From CAYOBW01 sp964402115 (GTDB taxonomy: Bacteria > Verrucomicrobiota > Kiritimatiellia > UBA8416 > CAYOBW01): a stretch of 5,581 nt of DNA. The stretch covers positions 1 through 5,581 of the forward strand of contig CAYOBW010000397.1 of assembly GCA_964402115.1 (NCBI GenBank), written 5' to 3'. A program made the translations under genes and the position numbers. The first letter of the stretch is position 1; the number at the start of each line of letters is the position of its first letter. Below the pieces are notes generated by a model, which saw only the letters and a program-made list of their open reading frames with translations, was not told where the DNA came from and did not search any database. Of the stretch, positions 1 to 5,581 are shown one piece after another.

Positions 1-1221
1 GCCGGCTTCCACGAACTGGCGCAGCGCCGCGTCGGCGGCGGCGCCCGGGGCGCCGGCCTGCCAGACCACGAGCGACAGGTCGGCCCAGGCCGCGCGCGCG
101 GCGCTGACCGGCGGGAGCACCTCGCAGGCCTGGTTGCGCGCGTCGGGCAGCGGGGCGCTGGCCAGCTGCAGGAAGCGCGCCACGGCCGGCTCGTCCGACA
201 CCACGATGGTGCGCGTGGCGACGGCGGGGCCGTAGACGAAGTAGGTCGCGTTGTCGCGGGTGTTGGCGTCGGCGGGCAGGTCGACGCGGCCCCAGCCGCC
301 CGCGGCCTGCCCGGCCGGCAGGTCGAGCGCGCGCTGCAGGTAGAGGCTCTGGGCGGGCATGGCGACGTCGAACGGCTGGCGGACGCCGTCGAGCGTGAGC
401 GCCGCGGGGAAGGCGTTGTCGGCGGTGGCGGTGCGCAGCAGCTCCAGCGCGAGCTGCAGCTGCGGCTTTCCGTCGCGCGTGCGCCGGTGCACCTGGCGCA
501 GCGTCACGGACGTGTTGCGGTAGCCGCTGTCGGAGAGCGCCAGCAGGCGGATGCGCGGGGGCTGCGGCAGGGCGGCGGCGCGGGCGGCGAGGTCGCGCCA
601 CTCGTCGCTGTCGGGCCGCCAGTTCGTGCGCTGCAGGTCGGAGGCGATCCACAGCTCCGTGCGGCCCGTGCGGTTGCGCAGGAGGTAGTCGAGCGCCTCG
701 CGGAACAGGGCGGGCAGGTCGGCGGCGGTGGACGTGGGGCCGGCCAGGGCGAGGCTGGGCAGGGCCGCGGGGGAGCCGATTTCGAAGGGCGTGCGCAGGG
801 CGTTCTCGATCAGCACGAAGCGGCTCGCGCCGAACCCGTCGCGCGCGGCGGCGGCGAAGCGCTGCAGGGCGGCGGCGCGCTTGCTGACCTGGCGCCGCGG
901 ATCCACGTCCTCCATGCTCGCCGAGCGGTCGAGCAGCAGCACGACGGTGTCCGGCGGGCCGGCGAGCGTGAGCCCCAGCCAGCCGCCGAGCAGCGGGCGG
1001 CAGAGCGCGAAAGCGAAGAGCAGCACGGCGAGGGTGCGGGCGAGCAGGATCAGGTAGTGCCGCAGGCGGGCGTGGCGGGTGGAGCTGCGCGTGGCCTTGA
1101 CGAGGAACAGCATGGCCGCCCACTTGACCGTGCGGAAGCGCAGCCGGTTGAGCAGGTGGATGAGGATGGGCAGCGCGGCGGCGGCCAGGCCCCACAGCAT
1201 GAGCGGCTGCAGCAGGCTCAC
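1..1221 (-). CDS. BatA-like membrane-anchored VWA domain protein (C-terminus cut by window edge)
   Basis: My own reading of the minus frame gives 407 codons without a stop, open at the left edge. The GTG start at 1221 overlaps the DUF58 stop (shared GTGA) and has GGGAGG 6 nt upstream. Residues 1-75 match the N-terminal double-TM domain of BatA/aerotolerance-type proteins: a first hydrophobic helix (about 5-24, LWGLAAAALPILIHLLNR), a basic FRTVKWAAM segment, then a second helix (about 56-73). A VWA domain follows, with MIDAS residues D98, S100 and S102 (DRSASM), a likely Thr at 163 or 165, and D195 (IASDLQ). Residues about 225-331 look like a beta-rich region ending in DNATYFVYG. From about 382 (LSLVVWQAGAP...LRQFVEAG) the sequence resembles the start of the glutamine-amidotransferase-like domain common in these proteins. 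By family, it should sit in the inner membrane with the VWA domain exposed and work with the upstream MoxR and DUF58 proteins. The family is clear; the cellular role is unknown. Confidence 0.88.
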   Translation of the reverse strand, partial: MSLLQPLMLWGLAAAALPILIHLLNRLRFRTVKWAAMLFLVKATRSSTRHARLRHYLILLARTLAVLLFAFALCRPLLGGWLGLTLAGPPDTVVLLLDRSASMEDVDPRRQVSKRAAALQRFAAAARDGFGASRFVLIENALRTPFEIGSPAALPSLALAGPTSTAADLPALFREALDYLLRNRTGRTELWIASDLQRTNWRPDSDEWRDLAARAAALPQPPRIRLLALSDSGYRNTSVTLRQVHRRTRDGKPQLQLALELLRTATADNAFPAALTLDGVRQPFDVAMPAQSLYLQRALDLPAGQAAGGWGRVDLPADANTRDNATYFVYGPAVATRTIVVSDEPAVARFLQLASAPLPDARNQACEVLPPVSAARAAWADLSLVVWQAGAPGAAADAALRQFVEAG

Positions 1222-2138
1222 GCGCGGCCTCCCGTCGCGGCGGACTTGCGCTGCCGCTGCAGCAGGAACGACGCCAGCACGCTCTCGTAGTTCACGTCCG
1301 TCACGACGCGCTGGTAGTCCACGCCGAACTCGCGGCTGCCGCGCTGGAGCGCCTCCTGGTGCCGCTGCAGCTCGCGGCGGTAGGCGGCCTGGATCACCGC
1401 CGGATCGGAGACCAGGTCGAAGGGCGACTCGAGGTCCGCGAAGCGGATCGGGCGGTCGAAGTCGAAGTCCAGCTCCTGCCGGTCGAGCACCTGGAACGCG
1501 GCCACGTCGTGCTTGTGGAAGCGCATGTGCTGGAAGCAGTCCAGCAGCGGCTCCACCTCGGCGAAGAAGTCGGAGCAGATGATCACGAGCGCGCGCCGCC
1601 GCACCTTCTCGGCCAGGGTGTGGATGGTTTGCACGATGTTGGTCGGCCCCTGCGGCTGGATCGTGGCGAGGGTGTCGAAGATGTGCTTGAGGTGCGCGGG
1701 CGAGCGGCGCGGCGGGATGTCGTGGACGGCCTTGTCGGCGAAGCAGAGCAGGCCCACCGCGTCGCCCTGGTGCGCGAACAGGTAGGCGAGCGTGGCGAGG
1801 AGGCGGCGGGCGTAGTCGAACTTGCGGCCGTGGGCCGCGGCGAAGTTCATCGAGCCGCTGGTGTCCAGCACGAGGTAGCAGCGGAGGTTCGTGTCCGCCT
1901 CGAATTCCTTCATGTAGAAGCGGTCCGTGCGGGCGTAGACCCGCCAGTCCACGTGGCGGACGTCGTCGCCGGGCACGTACTTGCGGTACTCCGCGAACTC
2001 GACGCTGGCACCGCGCGTGGCGCTCTTGTGGATGCCGGTCACGCTGCCCGCCATGGGCAGGCGGGCGTTCAGCGTGCAGCGGGAGAGCCGCGCCAGCACG
2101 GCGGCGTCCAGGAACTCGCGATGGGCGTCAAGGGCCAC
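1218..2138 (-). CDS. DUF58 domain protein with VWA fold
   Basis: A 306-residue protein starting at GTG, 3 nt after the MoxR stop codon, with AAAGAGGA 7 nt upstream. The DUF58 signature is plain at residues 47-79: VEFAEYRKYVPGDDVRHVDW, then YARTDRFYMKEFE. It leads into a VWA core with an intact MIDAS: DTSGSM (D92, S94, S96), T166 in QGPTNI, and D190 in IICSDFF. I see no transmembrane segment or signal peptide, so this is the short soluble type, unlike longer DUF58 proteins with N-terminal membrane helices. It probably acts in the cytoplasm, binding a divalent metal and a partner protein, and is expected to cooperate with the adjacent MoxR ATPase. The role is inferred from family and context; no enzymatic activity is suggested. 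The C-terminus (KSAATGGRA) overlaps the next gene by 4 nt. Confidence 0.93.
   Translation of the reverse strand: MALDAHREFLDAAVLARLSRCTLNARLPMAGSVTGIHKSATRGASVEFAEYRKYVPGDDVRHVDWRVYARTDRFYMKEFEADTNLRCYLVLDTSGSMNFAAAHGRKFDYARRLLATLAYLFAHQGDAVGLLCFADKAVHDIPPRRSPAHLKHIFDTLATIQPQGPTNIVQTIHTLAEKVRRRALVIICSDFFAEVEPLLDCFQHMRFHKHDVAAFQVLDRQELDFDFDRPIRFADLESPFDLVSDPAVIQAAYRRELQRHQEALQRGSREFGVDYQRVVTDVNYESVLASFLLQRQRKSAATGGRA
1228..1233 (-). promoter_or_regulatory. Ribosome binding site for the BatA-like gene
   Basis: GGGAGG on the minus strand lies 6 nt before the GTG at 1221, inside the end of the DUF58 gene. It decides the GTG start over a downstream in-frame ATG at 1200, and it allows re-initiation after the overlapping DUF58 stop. 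Confidence 0.7.
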
Positions 2139-2141
2139 CGC

Positions 2142-3182
2142 TTAATCCTCTTTGGCTTCGGCCAGCAGGCGGGTGATGATGTCCCGGCTGGTGACGCCCT
2201 CGGACTCCGCGTGGAAGTTGGTGAGGATGCGGTGGCTCAGCACGGGCTCGGCCACGGCGTCCACGTCCTCGCTCTGCACGAGGTAGCTGCCGCGCAGCAC
2301 GGCGTGGGCCTTGGCGCCGAGCACGAGGTACTGCACGGCGCGCGGGCCGGCGCCCCACATGACCCAGTTGCGGATCCACTCGGGGGCGCCGTCCAGCTTC
2401 GGGCGCGAGCGGCGCACGAGGCGCACGACGTAATCGTACACGTGGTCCGGCACCGGCACGCGGCGCACGATGCGCTGGTAGGCGAGGATGCGCTCGCCGC
2501 TCAGCAGCGGGGCCAGCTGCACGCTCAGGCCGCCGGTGGTTTCGCGGGCGATGCGGAGCTCCTCGGCGGCGGTGGGGTAGTCCACGTGGATCAGGAACAT
2601 GAACCGGTCGAGCTGCGCCTCGGGCAGGGGATACGTGCCCTCCTGCTCGATCGGGTTTTGCGTGGCGAGCACGAAGAAGGGCTGGTCGAGTTCGAAGAGG
2701 TGCGAGCCGGCGTTGACGCAGTTCTCCTGCATGGCCTGCAGCAGCGCGGCCTGGGTCTTCGGCGGGGTGCGGTTGATCTCGTCGGCCAGCACGATGTTGG
2801 CGAACACGGGCCCCTTGACGAATTCGAAGGCGCGGTGGCCGGGCTGGGCGGTCTCCTGGAGGATGTCCGTGCCGGTGATGTCCGAGGGCATCAGGTCGGG
2901 CGTGAACTGGATCCGGCTGAAGCGCAGCGACATCGTGTCGCTCAGGGAGTGGATCAGCAGCGTCTTGGCCAGCCCGGGCACCCCCATCAGCAGCGCATGG
3001 CCGCGGGAGAAGACGCAGATCAGCAGCTGGCGGATGACCGCGTCCTGGCCGATGATGACGCGGGCCAGTTCGGCGCGCAGCTGATCGTAGAGCTGGCGCA
3101 GGCCGTCGATGGCGGCCACATCGTCCTGGCTGGGCGTCGGCTGGGGCGTGGCGGGAGCGTGCTCGGGTGCGGTATCGGACAT
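2142..3182 (-). CDS. MoxR-family AAA+ ATPase
   Basis: A 346-residue AAA+ ATPase of the MoxR type. An Ala/Pro/Thr-rich tail (1-20) precedes a helical segment (23-40) and the RVIIGQD motif that opens the domain. Visible motifs are Walker A GVPGLAKT (67-74), Walker B IVLADEINR (D134, E135), sensor 1 LATQNP (N176), the Arg-finger segment LPEAQLDRF (R193) and sensor 2 GAGPRA (R281). The lid domain continues to the end. All key ATPase residues are present and the length is normal for the family. MoxR ATPases are thought to hydrolyse ATP to remodel or load substrates, including metal cofactors, onto partners with VWA domains; two such partners follow here. The ATG start is supported by AGGAG 8 nt upstream. 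The stop codon lies 3 nt before the DUF58 start, so co-translation is likely. The specific substrate cannot be told from the sequence. Confidence 0.95.
   Translation of the reverse strand: MSDTAPEHAPATPQPTPSQDDVAAIDGLRQLYDQLRAELARVIIGQDAVIRQLLICVFSRGHALLMGVPGLAKTLLIHSLSDTMSLRFSRIQFTPDLMPSDITGTDILQETAQPGHRAFEFVKGPVFANIVLADEINRTPPKTQAALLQAMQENCVNAGSHLFELDQPFFVLATQNPIEQEGTYPLPEAQLDRFMFLIHVDYPTAAEELRIARETTGGLSVQLAPLLSGERILAYQRIVRRVPVPDHVYDYVVRLVRRSRPKLDGAPEWIRNWVMWGAGPRAVQYLVLGAKAHAVLRGSYLVQSEDVDAVAEPVLSHRILTNFHAESEGVTSRDIITRLLAEAKED
2146..2153 (-). promoter_or_regulatory. Ribosome binding site for the DUF58 gene
   Basis: AAAGAGGA on the minus strand is placed 7 nt before the GTG at 2138 and lies within the last codons of the MoxR gene. 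It supports the GTG start and coupling to MoxR translation. Confidence 0.7.
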
Positions 3183-3190
3183 GTGCGTCT

Positions 3191-3195
3191 CTCCT
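3191..3195 (-). promoter_or_regulatory. Ribosome binding site for the MoxR gene
   Basis: AGGAG on the minus strand lies 8 nt before the ATG at 3182, in the short gap after the protease gene. Confidence 0.75.
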
Positions 3196-3207
3196 GTTAG
3201 TGCCTGT

Positions 3208-3222
3208 GGCGCGGACCGCGCC
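3208..3222 (-). other. GC-rich palindrome between the protease and MoxR genes
   Basis: The minus strand reads GGCGCGGTCCGCGCC, a perfect 7-bp inverted repeat around one central base, able to form a 6-bp stem with a 3-nt loop. It starts 3 nt after the protease stop codon. No T-run follows, so it is not a standard intrinsic terminator. It could be a weak attenuator, a processing site or an mRNA-stabilising hairpin, or chance in GC-rich DNA. Confidence 0.4.
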
Positions 3223-3225
3223 GGT

Positions 3226-5421
3226 CTACGAGGTCTGAAGGGCCACGAAATCGGCCAGCAGCTTGAGGGCTTCCTCGAGCACGATGTCGTGGCGGGCTGG
3301 CGCGGTGGCTTTCGCGCCGCCCGCCTCCTCGTCGCCGTTCCCCGCGATCTCTTTCTGCATGTCGGCCAGCTTCTGGCGCGCGCGCTGCTGTTCGAGCCGG
3401 GGCGCGAAGCCGAGCGGCAGCTCCTCGACCTTGTTCATGACCTTCACGCTCGTCAGCACGTTCGTGTAGATGCCGAACTCCCGGCTGTGATTCCAGCGCG
3501 CCCGCGCTTTCTCGCCCAGGATGGCCACGGCGGGGTAGAGATCGCCCAGGCCCTGGTACCGCAGCGCGGGCACCATGCTCCAGGGCACGGCGTTATCCTT
3601 GTAGCTCTCGCCCAGCTCCTGGTCGTCGAAGAAGGAGGGAATCACGATGTCCGAGGAGACGCCGCGCAGCTGCGTGGAGCTGCCGTTGATGCGGTAGAAC
3701 AGGGCGTTGGTGACCTTGATCGCGCCCATCTTGTCCTCGGGCCCGAGTTTGTGCACGGCCTGGACCGTGCCCTTGCCGTAGGTCTGGGAGTCGCCGATGA
3801 CGATGGCCCGCCCGTAGTCCTGCAGGGCGGCCGCCAGGATCTCCGAGGCCGAGGCGCTGAGCCGGTTGACGAGCACGACCAGCGGGCCGGCATAGGCCAC
3901 GGTCGGGTCCGGGTCGGGCAGGAGGCTGATGCGGTTCTCCTGGCGCACCTGGACCACGGGGCCGCTCTTGATGAAGAGCCCGGTCATGATGGCCACTTCG
4001 CGCAGCGAGCCGCCGCCGTTGTTGCGGAGGTCGAGCAGGACGCCCGCGACGTGCTGCGTGCTCAGCGTCTTGAGGATGACCTCCATGTCGCGCGCGCAGC
4101 TCCGGTACTCGTCCGGCTTGTCCTTGGCGGCTTTCAGGTCGGCGTAGAACGAGGGCAAGGTGATGACGCCGAGGGTGTTGGTCTTGCCGCCGCTGTCCGG
4201 CACGTTGCGCAGGGCGTGTTTGGCCGCCTGCTCCTCGAGCTTGATTTCGTCGCGGACGAGGTCAACCGCCTTCGTGGAGGCGCCGGTGGGATCGGACGCG
4301 GGCACGACGGTCAGCACGACGCGGGTGCCCTTCTCGCCGCGGATGAGGGCGATGGCCTTGTTCATCGGCCAGTGGAGGATGTCCACCGCCTCCCCGTCGC
4401 CCTGGGCGACGGCGATGATCTTGTCGTCCTCCTGCAGCCGGCTGGCGCGCTTGTCGCGGTCGGCCGGGCCGCCCGGCAGGATCTTCTCGATCTTCAGGGC
4501 GCCGTCCTCGGGCGAGAGCAGCGCGCCGATGCCGACCAGCGAGAGCTTCATGCTGATGTCGAAGTTCTCCTCGGTGCTGGGCGCCATGTAGGAGCAGTGG
4601 GGGTCGTAGGCCATGGCGAAGGCGGTGAGGAAGCGCTGGAACACGCTTTCGCTGTCCGAGTCGTCGAGCACGTTGAGCAGCTGGTGGAATTGCTTGGTGA
4701 TCGTCTCCTCGGGGGTGGGCGGCGGCTTGGCCGCCTTGACCACGGCGTTCGTGGCGCCTCCCGCGGGGGCGTTGGTGCTCGCGAGCGGCGCCGTCGCCGC
4801 GGGGGGCGGGGGATTGGTGGAGTCTGTCTGGGCCGCGGCCGGCGGCGCGTTCGTGGCGGCCTTGGCCTTCTCCAGCTCCTTCTGCTCCTCGGCGATCTTG
4901 CGGCTGACTGCCATCTGCACGTACTGGTTGTGCAGGACCTGGTCCCAGAGGTTGTCCCACGCCGCGGGATCGGCCGCCCAGGGGGCGTCCTTGCGGTTCC
5001 AGCGGTAGGAGTCGGTGCGGTCCATGCTGAAGCCGCGCTTGACGCGTTCGTCCACGAAGGCCACGCGGTTGCGGACGCGCTCCACGAGCGTCGTGTAGAC
5101 CTGGAAAGCGAAGGTGCAGTCCCCCGCCAGCATGGCGTCGTCCAGCTTCGTTTCCTGAAGCTTGAACGCCTCTATATCGCTTGCCAGGAAATAGATGCGC
5201 AGCGGGTCGATGGCTTCGATGTAGTTCTCGAAGGTGCGCTTGGAGATGGTGTCGTCCACCTTCGCGTTCGAGACGTGTTCGCGCATCAACGAGATGGCCA
5301 GCGTCCGGGCCGTGTCGGCAAAAAGCGGCTCGGGTTTGAGGGGGCCGCCCTTTCCCTCCGCCGCCGACAAGCCGATCATGATTCCGGCCGCGCCGGGCAG
5401 CCATCGCATCCATCCACGCAT
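3226..5421 (-). CDS. prc: Prc/Tsp-type carboxy-terminal processing protease (S41 family), periplasmic
   Basis: A 731-residue serine protease with the domain order of Prc (Tsp): signal peptide, helical N-terminal domain, PDZ, S41 catalytic domain and a C-terminal DUF3340-like helical region. Prc cleaves periplasmic proteins from their C-terminus. Residues 1-21 look like a Sec signal (MRGWMRW, hydrophobic core, SAA before EG) without a lipobox Cys. PDZ is about 287-373 (SLVGIGALL, ILPGGPADRDKR). The catalytic dyad is S524 (in SASASEI) and K550 (TYGKGTVQ); LDLRNNGGGS lies at about 464-473. The C-terminal part begins near DNAVPW. A Pro/Ala/Thr/Asn-rich stretch (about 189-228) interrupts the N-terminal domain, so the protein is longer than E. 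coli Prc (about 680 residues). I chose the ATG at 5421 because AAGGA lies 8 nt upstream; a frame open further to a TTG at 5457 and an ATG at 5430 lack well-spaced sites, and the extension contains a CTA codon otherwise avoided in this gene. The 43-nt gap to the MoxR gene permits co-transcription. Confidence 0.93.
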   Translation of the reverse strand: MRGWMRWLPGAAGIMIGLSAAEGKGGPLKPEPLFADTARTLAISLMREHVSNAKVDDTISKRTFENYIEAIDPLRIYFLASDIEAFKLQETKLDDAMLAGDCTFAFQVYTTLVERVRNRVAFVDERVKRGFSMDRTDSYRWNRKDAPWAADPAAWDNLWDQVLHNQYVQMAVSRKIAEEQKELEKAKAATNAPPAAAQTDSTNPPPPAATAPLASTNAPAGGATNAVVKAAKPPPTPEETITKQFHQLLNVLDDSDSESVFQRFLTAFAMAYDPHCSYMAPSTEENFDISMKLSLVGIGALLSPEDGALKIEKILPGGPADRDKRASRLQEDDKIIAVAQGDGEAVDILHWPMNKAIALIRGEKGTRVVLTVVPASDPTGASTKAVDLVRDEIKLEEQAAKHALRNVPDSGGKTNTLGVITLPSFYADLKAAKDKPDEYRSCARDMEVILKTLSTQHVAGVLLDLRNNGGGSLREVAIMTGLFIKSGPVVQVRQENRISLLPDPDPTVAYAGPLVVLVNRLSASASEILAAALQDYGRAIVIGDSQTYGKGTVQAVHKLGPEDKMGAIKVTNALFYRINGSSTQLRGVSSDIVIPSFFDDQELGESYKDNAVPWSMVPALRYQGLGDLYPAVAILGEKARARWNHSREFGIYTNVLTSVKVMNKVEELPLGFAPRLEQQRARQKLADMQKEIAGNGDEEAGGAKATAPARHDIVLEEALKLLADFVALQTS
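4738..4857 (-). repeat. Low-complexity Thr-Asn-Ala/Pro linker inside the protease gene
   Basis: This segment encodes residues about 189-228 of the protease, almost entirely Ala, Pro, Thr, Asn, Ser and Gly, with four short T-N-A/P units. Two exact 12-bp copies of gcgttcgtggcg (4745-4756 and 4847-4858) underlie two of them. It follows a charged, probably helical EEQKELEKAKA segment and precedes PTPEETITKQFHQLL, which resumes the Prc-like N-terminal domain. It is likely a flexible linker. Confidence 0.7.
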
Positions 5422-5429
5422 AAAAGCCA

Positions 5430-5434
5430 TCCTT
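5430..5434 (-). promoter_or_regulatory. Ribosome binding site deciding the protease start
   Basis: AAGGA on the minus strand lies 8 nt before the ATG at 5421. The same bases directly abut the upstream in-frame ATG at 5430, so they cannot serve it. This favours the shorter protein. Confidence 0.6.
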
Positions 5435-5468
5435 GGGTGTCGTGTTAGTGTCAACAACCCGAACGCTT

Positions 5469-5498
5469 AACATACCAGAGCGTCACACCCCCATACAA
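5469..5498 (-). promoter_or_regulatory. Candidate sigma-70-type promoter for the protease operon
   Basis: On the minus strand TTGTAT (5498-5493) and TATGTT (5474-5469) are separated by 18 nt. The -10 box is preceded by TG one base away (TGGTATGTT), an extended -10. Transcription would start near 5462, leaving a leader of about 40 nt before the ATG at 5421. The match is partial and made by eye. Confidence 0.35.
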
Positions 5499-5527
5499 GC
5501 CGCAAAGCCGGGCAGGGCAAACGCATT

Positions 5528-5581
5528 ATGGCTGATTCTTTTGGCAAGAATGCGAGAGAGGCGAGGGATGGGGAGCCGGCG
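5528..5581 (+). CDS. Possible start of a divergent gene, unrecognised (cut by window edge)
   Basis: An ATG at 5528 opens 18 codons (MADSFGKNAREARDGEPA) that remain open at the right edge. An AGGG lies 10 nt upstream, a weak and slightly distant ribosome site. The peptide is hydrophilic and charged, and I do not recognise it. Its placement opposite the protease promoter region would make a divergent pair. With only 54 bases visible it could equally be non-coding. Confidence 0.2.
   Translation, partial: MADSFGKNAREARDGEPA
5535..5551. repeat. Short inverted repeat upstream of the protease gene
   Basis: ATTCTT and AAGAAT form perfect 6-bp arms around a 5-bp spacer (TTGGC). The site lies about 40 bp upstream of the candidate -35 box. 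It is AT-richer than its surroundings and could be an operator, but it is short enough to arise by chance. Confidence 0.3.

Noticed and set aside
487..1290. A 267-codon open frame on the plus strand opposite the BatA-like gene
   Set aside because: It is the codon-aligned antisense of the BatA-like gene, which has clear TM and VWA motifs; the plus translation is low-complexity Gly/Ala/Arg/Gln.
1359..3200. A 613-codon open frame on the plus strand opposite the DUF58 and MoxR genes
   Set aside because: The two minus-strand genes share one register (3-nt gap), so the same codon bias leaves the antisense frame open across both. It has no recognisable motif.
4745..4858. Direct 12-bp repeats as a possible mobile element or CRISPR trace
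   Set aside because: There are only two copies, lying inside a coding low-complexity linker in frame; they are explained by repeated Thr-Asn-Ala codons.
3109..5448. A 779-codon open frame on the plus strand opposite the protease gene
   Set aside because: It is in codon register with the protease gene. Its openness follows from that gene avoiding TTA, CTA and TCA codons. Its translation is a biased Val/Gly/Ala/His/Arg-rich sequence with no recognisable domain, while the minus strand encodes a clear Prc protease.
5449..5454. A perfect TTGACA on the minus strand as a -35 box
   Set aside because: At 16-18 nt downstream there is only GATGGC-like sequence overlapping the start of the protease gene, not a -10 box.
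4262..5473. A 403-codon minus-strand frame overlapping the N-terminal half of the protease
   Set aside because: It is an out-of-frame shadow rich in Arg, Gly, His and Pro, without domain signals, and fully overlaps a well-supported gene.

Overview
The window is high-GC bacterial DNA, densely coding on the minus strand. Four genes read from right to left: a Prc/Tsp-type S41 protease, a MoxR-family AAA+ ATPase, a DUF58 protein with a von Willebrand A (VWA) fold, and a BatA-like membrane-anchored VWA protein that runs off the left edge. Codon use is strongly GC-biased: TTA, CTA and TCA codons are absent from long stretches, which is why long open frames appear on the opposite strand. The MoxR / DUF58 / double-TM VWA order and the Thr-Asn-Ala/Pro-rich linker in the protease fit the Planctomycetota-Verrucomicrobiota-Kiritimatiellota group. 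That placement is inferred from style, not from a marker gene.

Layout from right to left. Positions 5422-5581 are an upstream region of about 160 bp with a candidate extended -10 promoter for the protease. It also holds the possible start of a divergent plus-strand gene and a small inverted repeat. The protease occupies 3226-5421. A 43-nt gap follows, holding a GC-rich palindrome and the MoxR ribosome binding site. The MoxR ATPase (2142-3182) is followed after 3 nt by the DUF58 gene (1218-2138), which overlaps the BatA-like gene (1-1221) by 4 nt. The last three genes look translationally coupled; the last two both start with GTG behind good Shine-Dalgarno sequences.

How they may work together: MoxR ATPases with DUF58 and BatA-like VWA proteins form a recurrent module thought to act as a chaperone or assembly machine at the membrane. 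In some bacteria it is linked to stress or aerotolerance (Bat genes). Here both VWA proteins keep a recognisable metal-ion-dependent adhesion site, and the ATPase keeps Walker A, Walker B, sensor and Arg-finger residues, so all look functional. The Prc-like periplasmic protease upstream may belong to the same transcription unit, suggesting envelope protein quality control, but this is inferred from position only. I see no RNA gene, CRISPR array, insertion sequence or phage feature, and no clearly unprecedented system.
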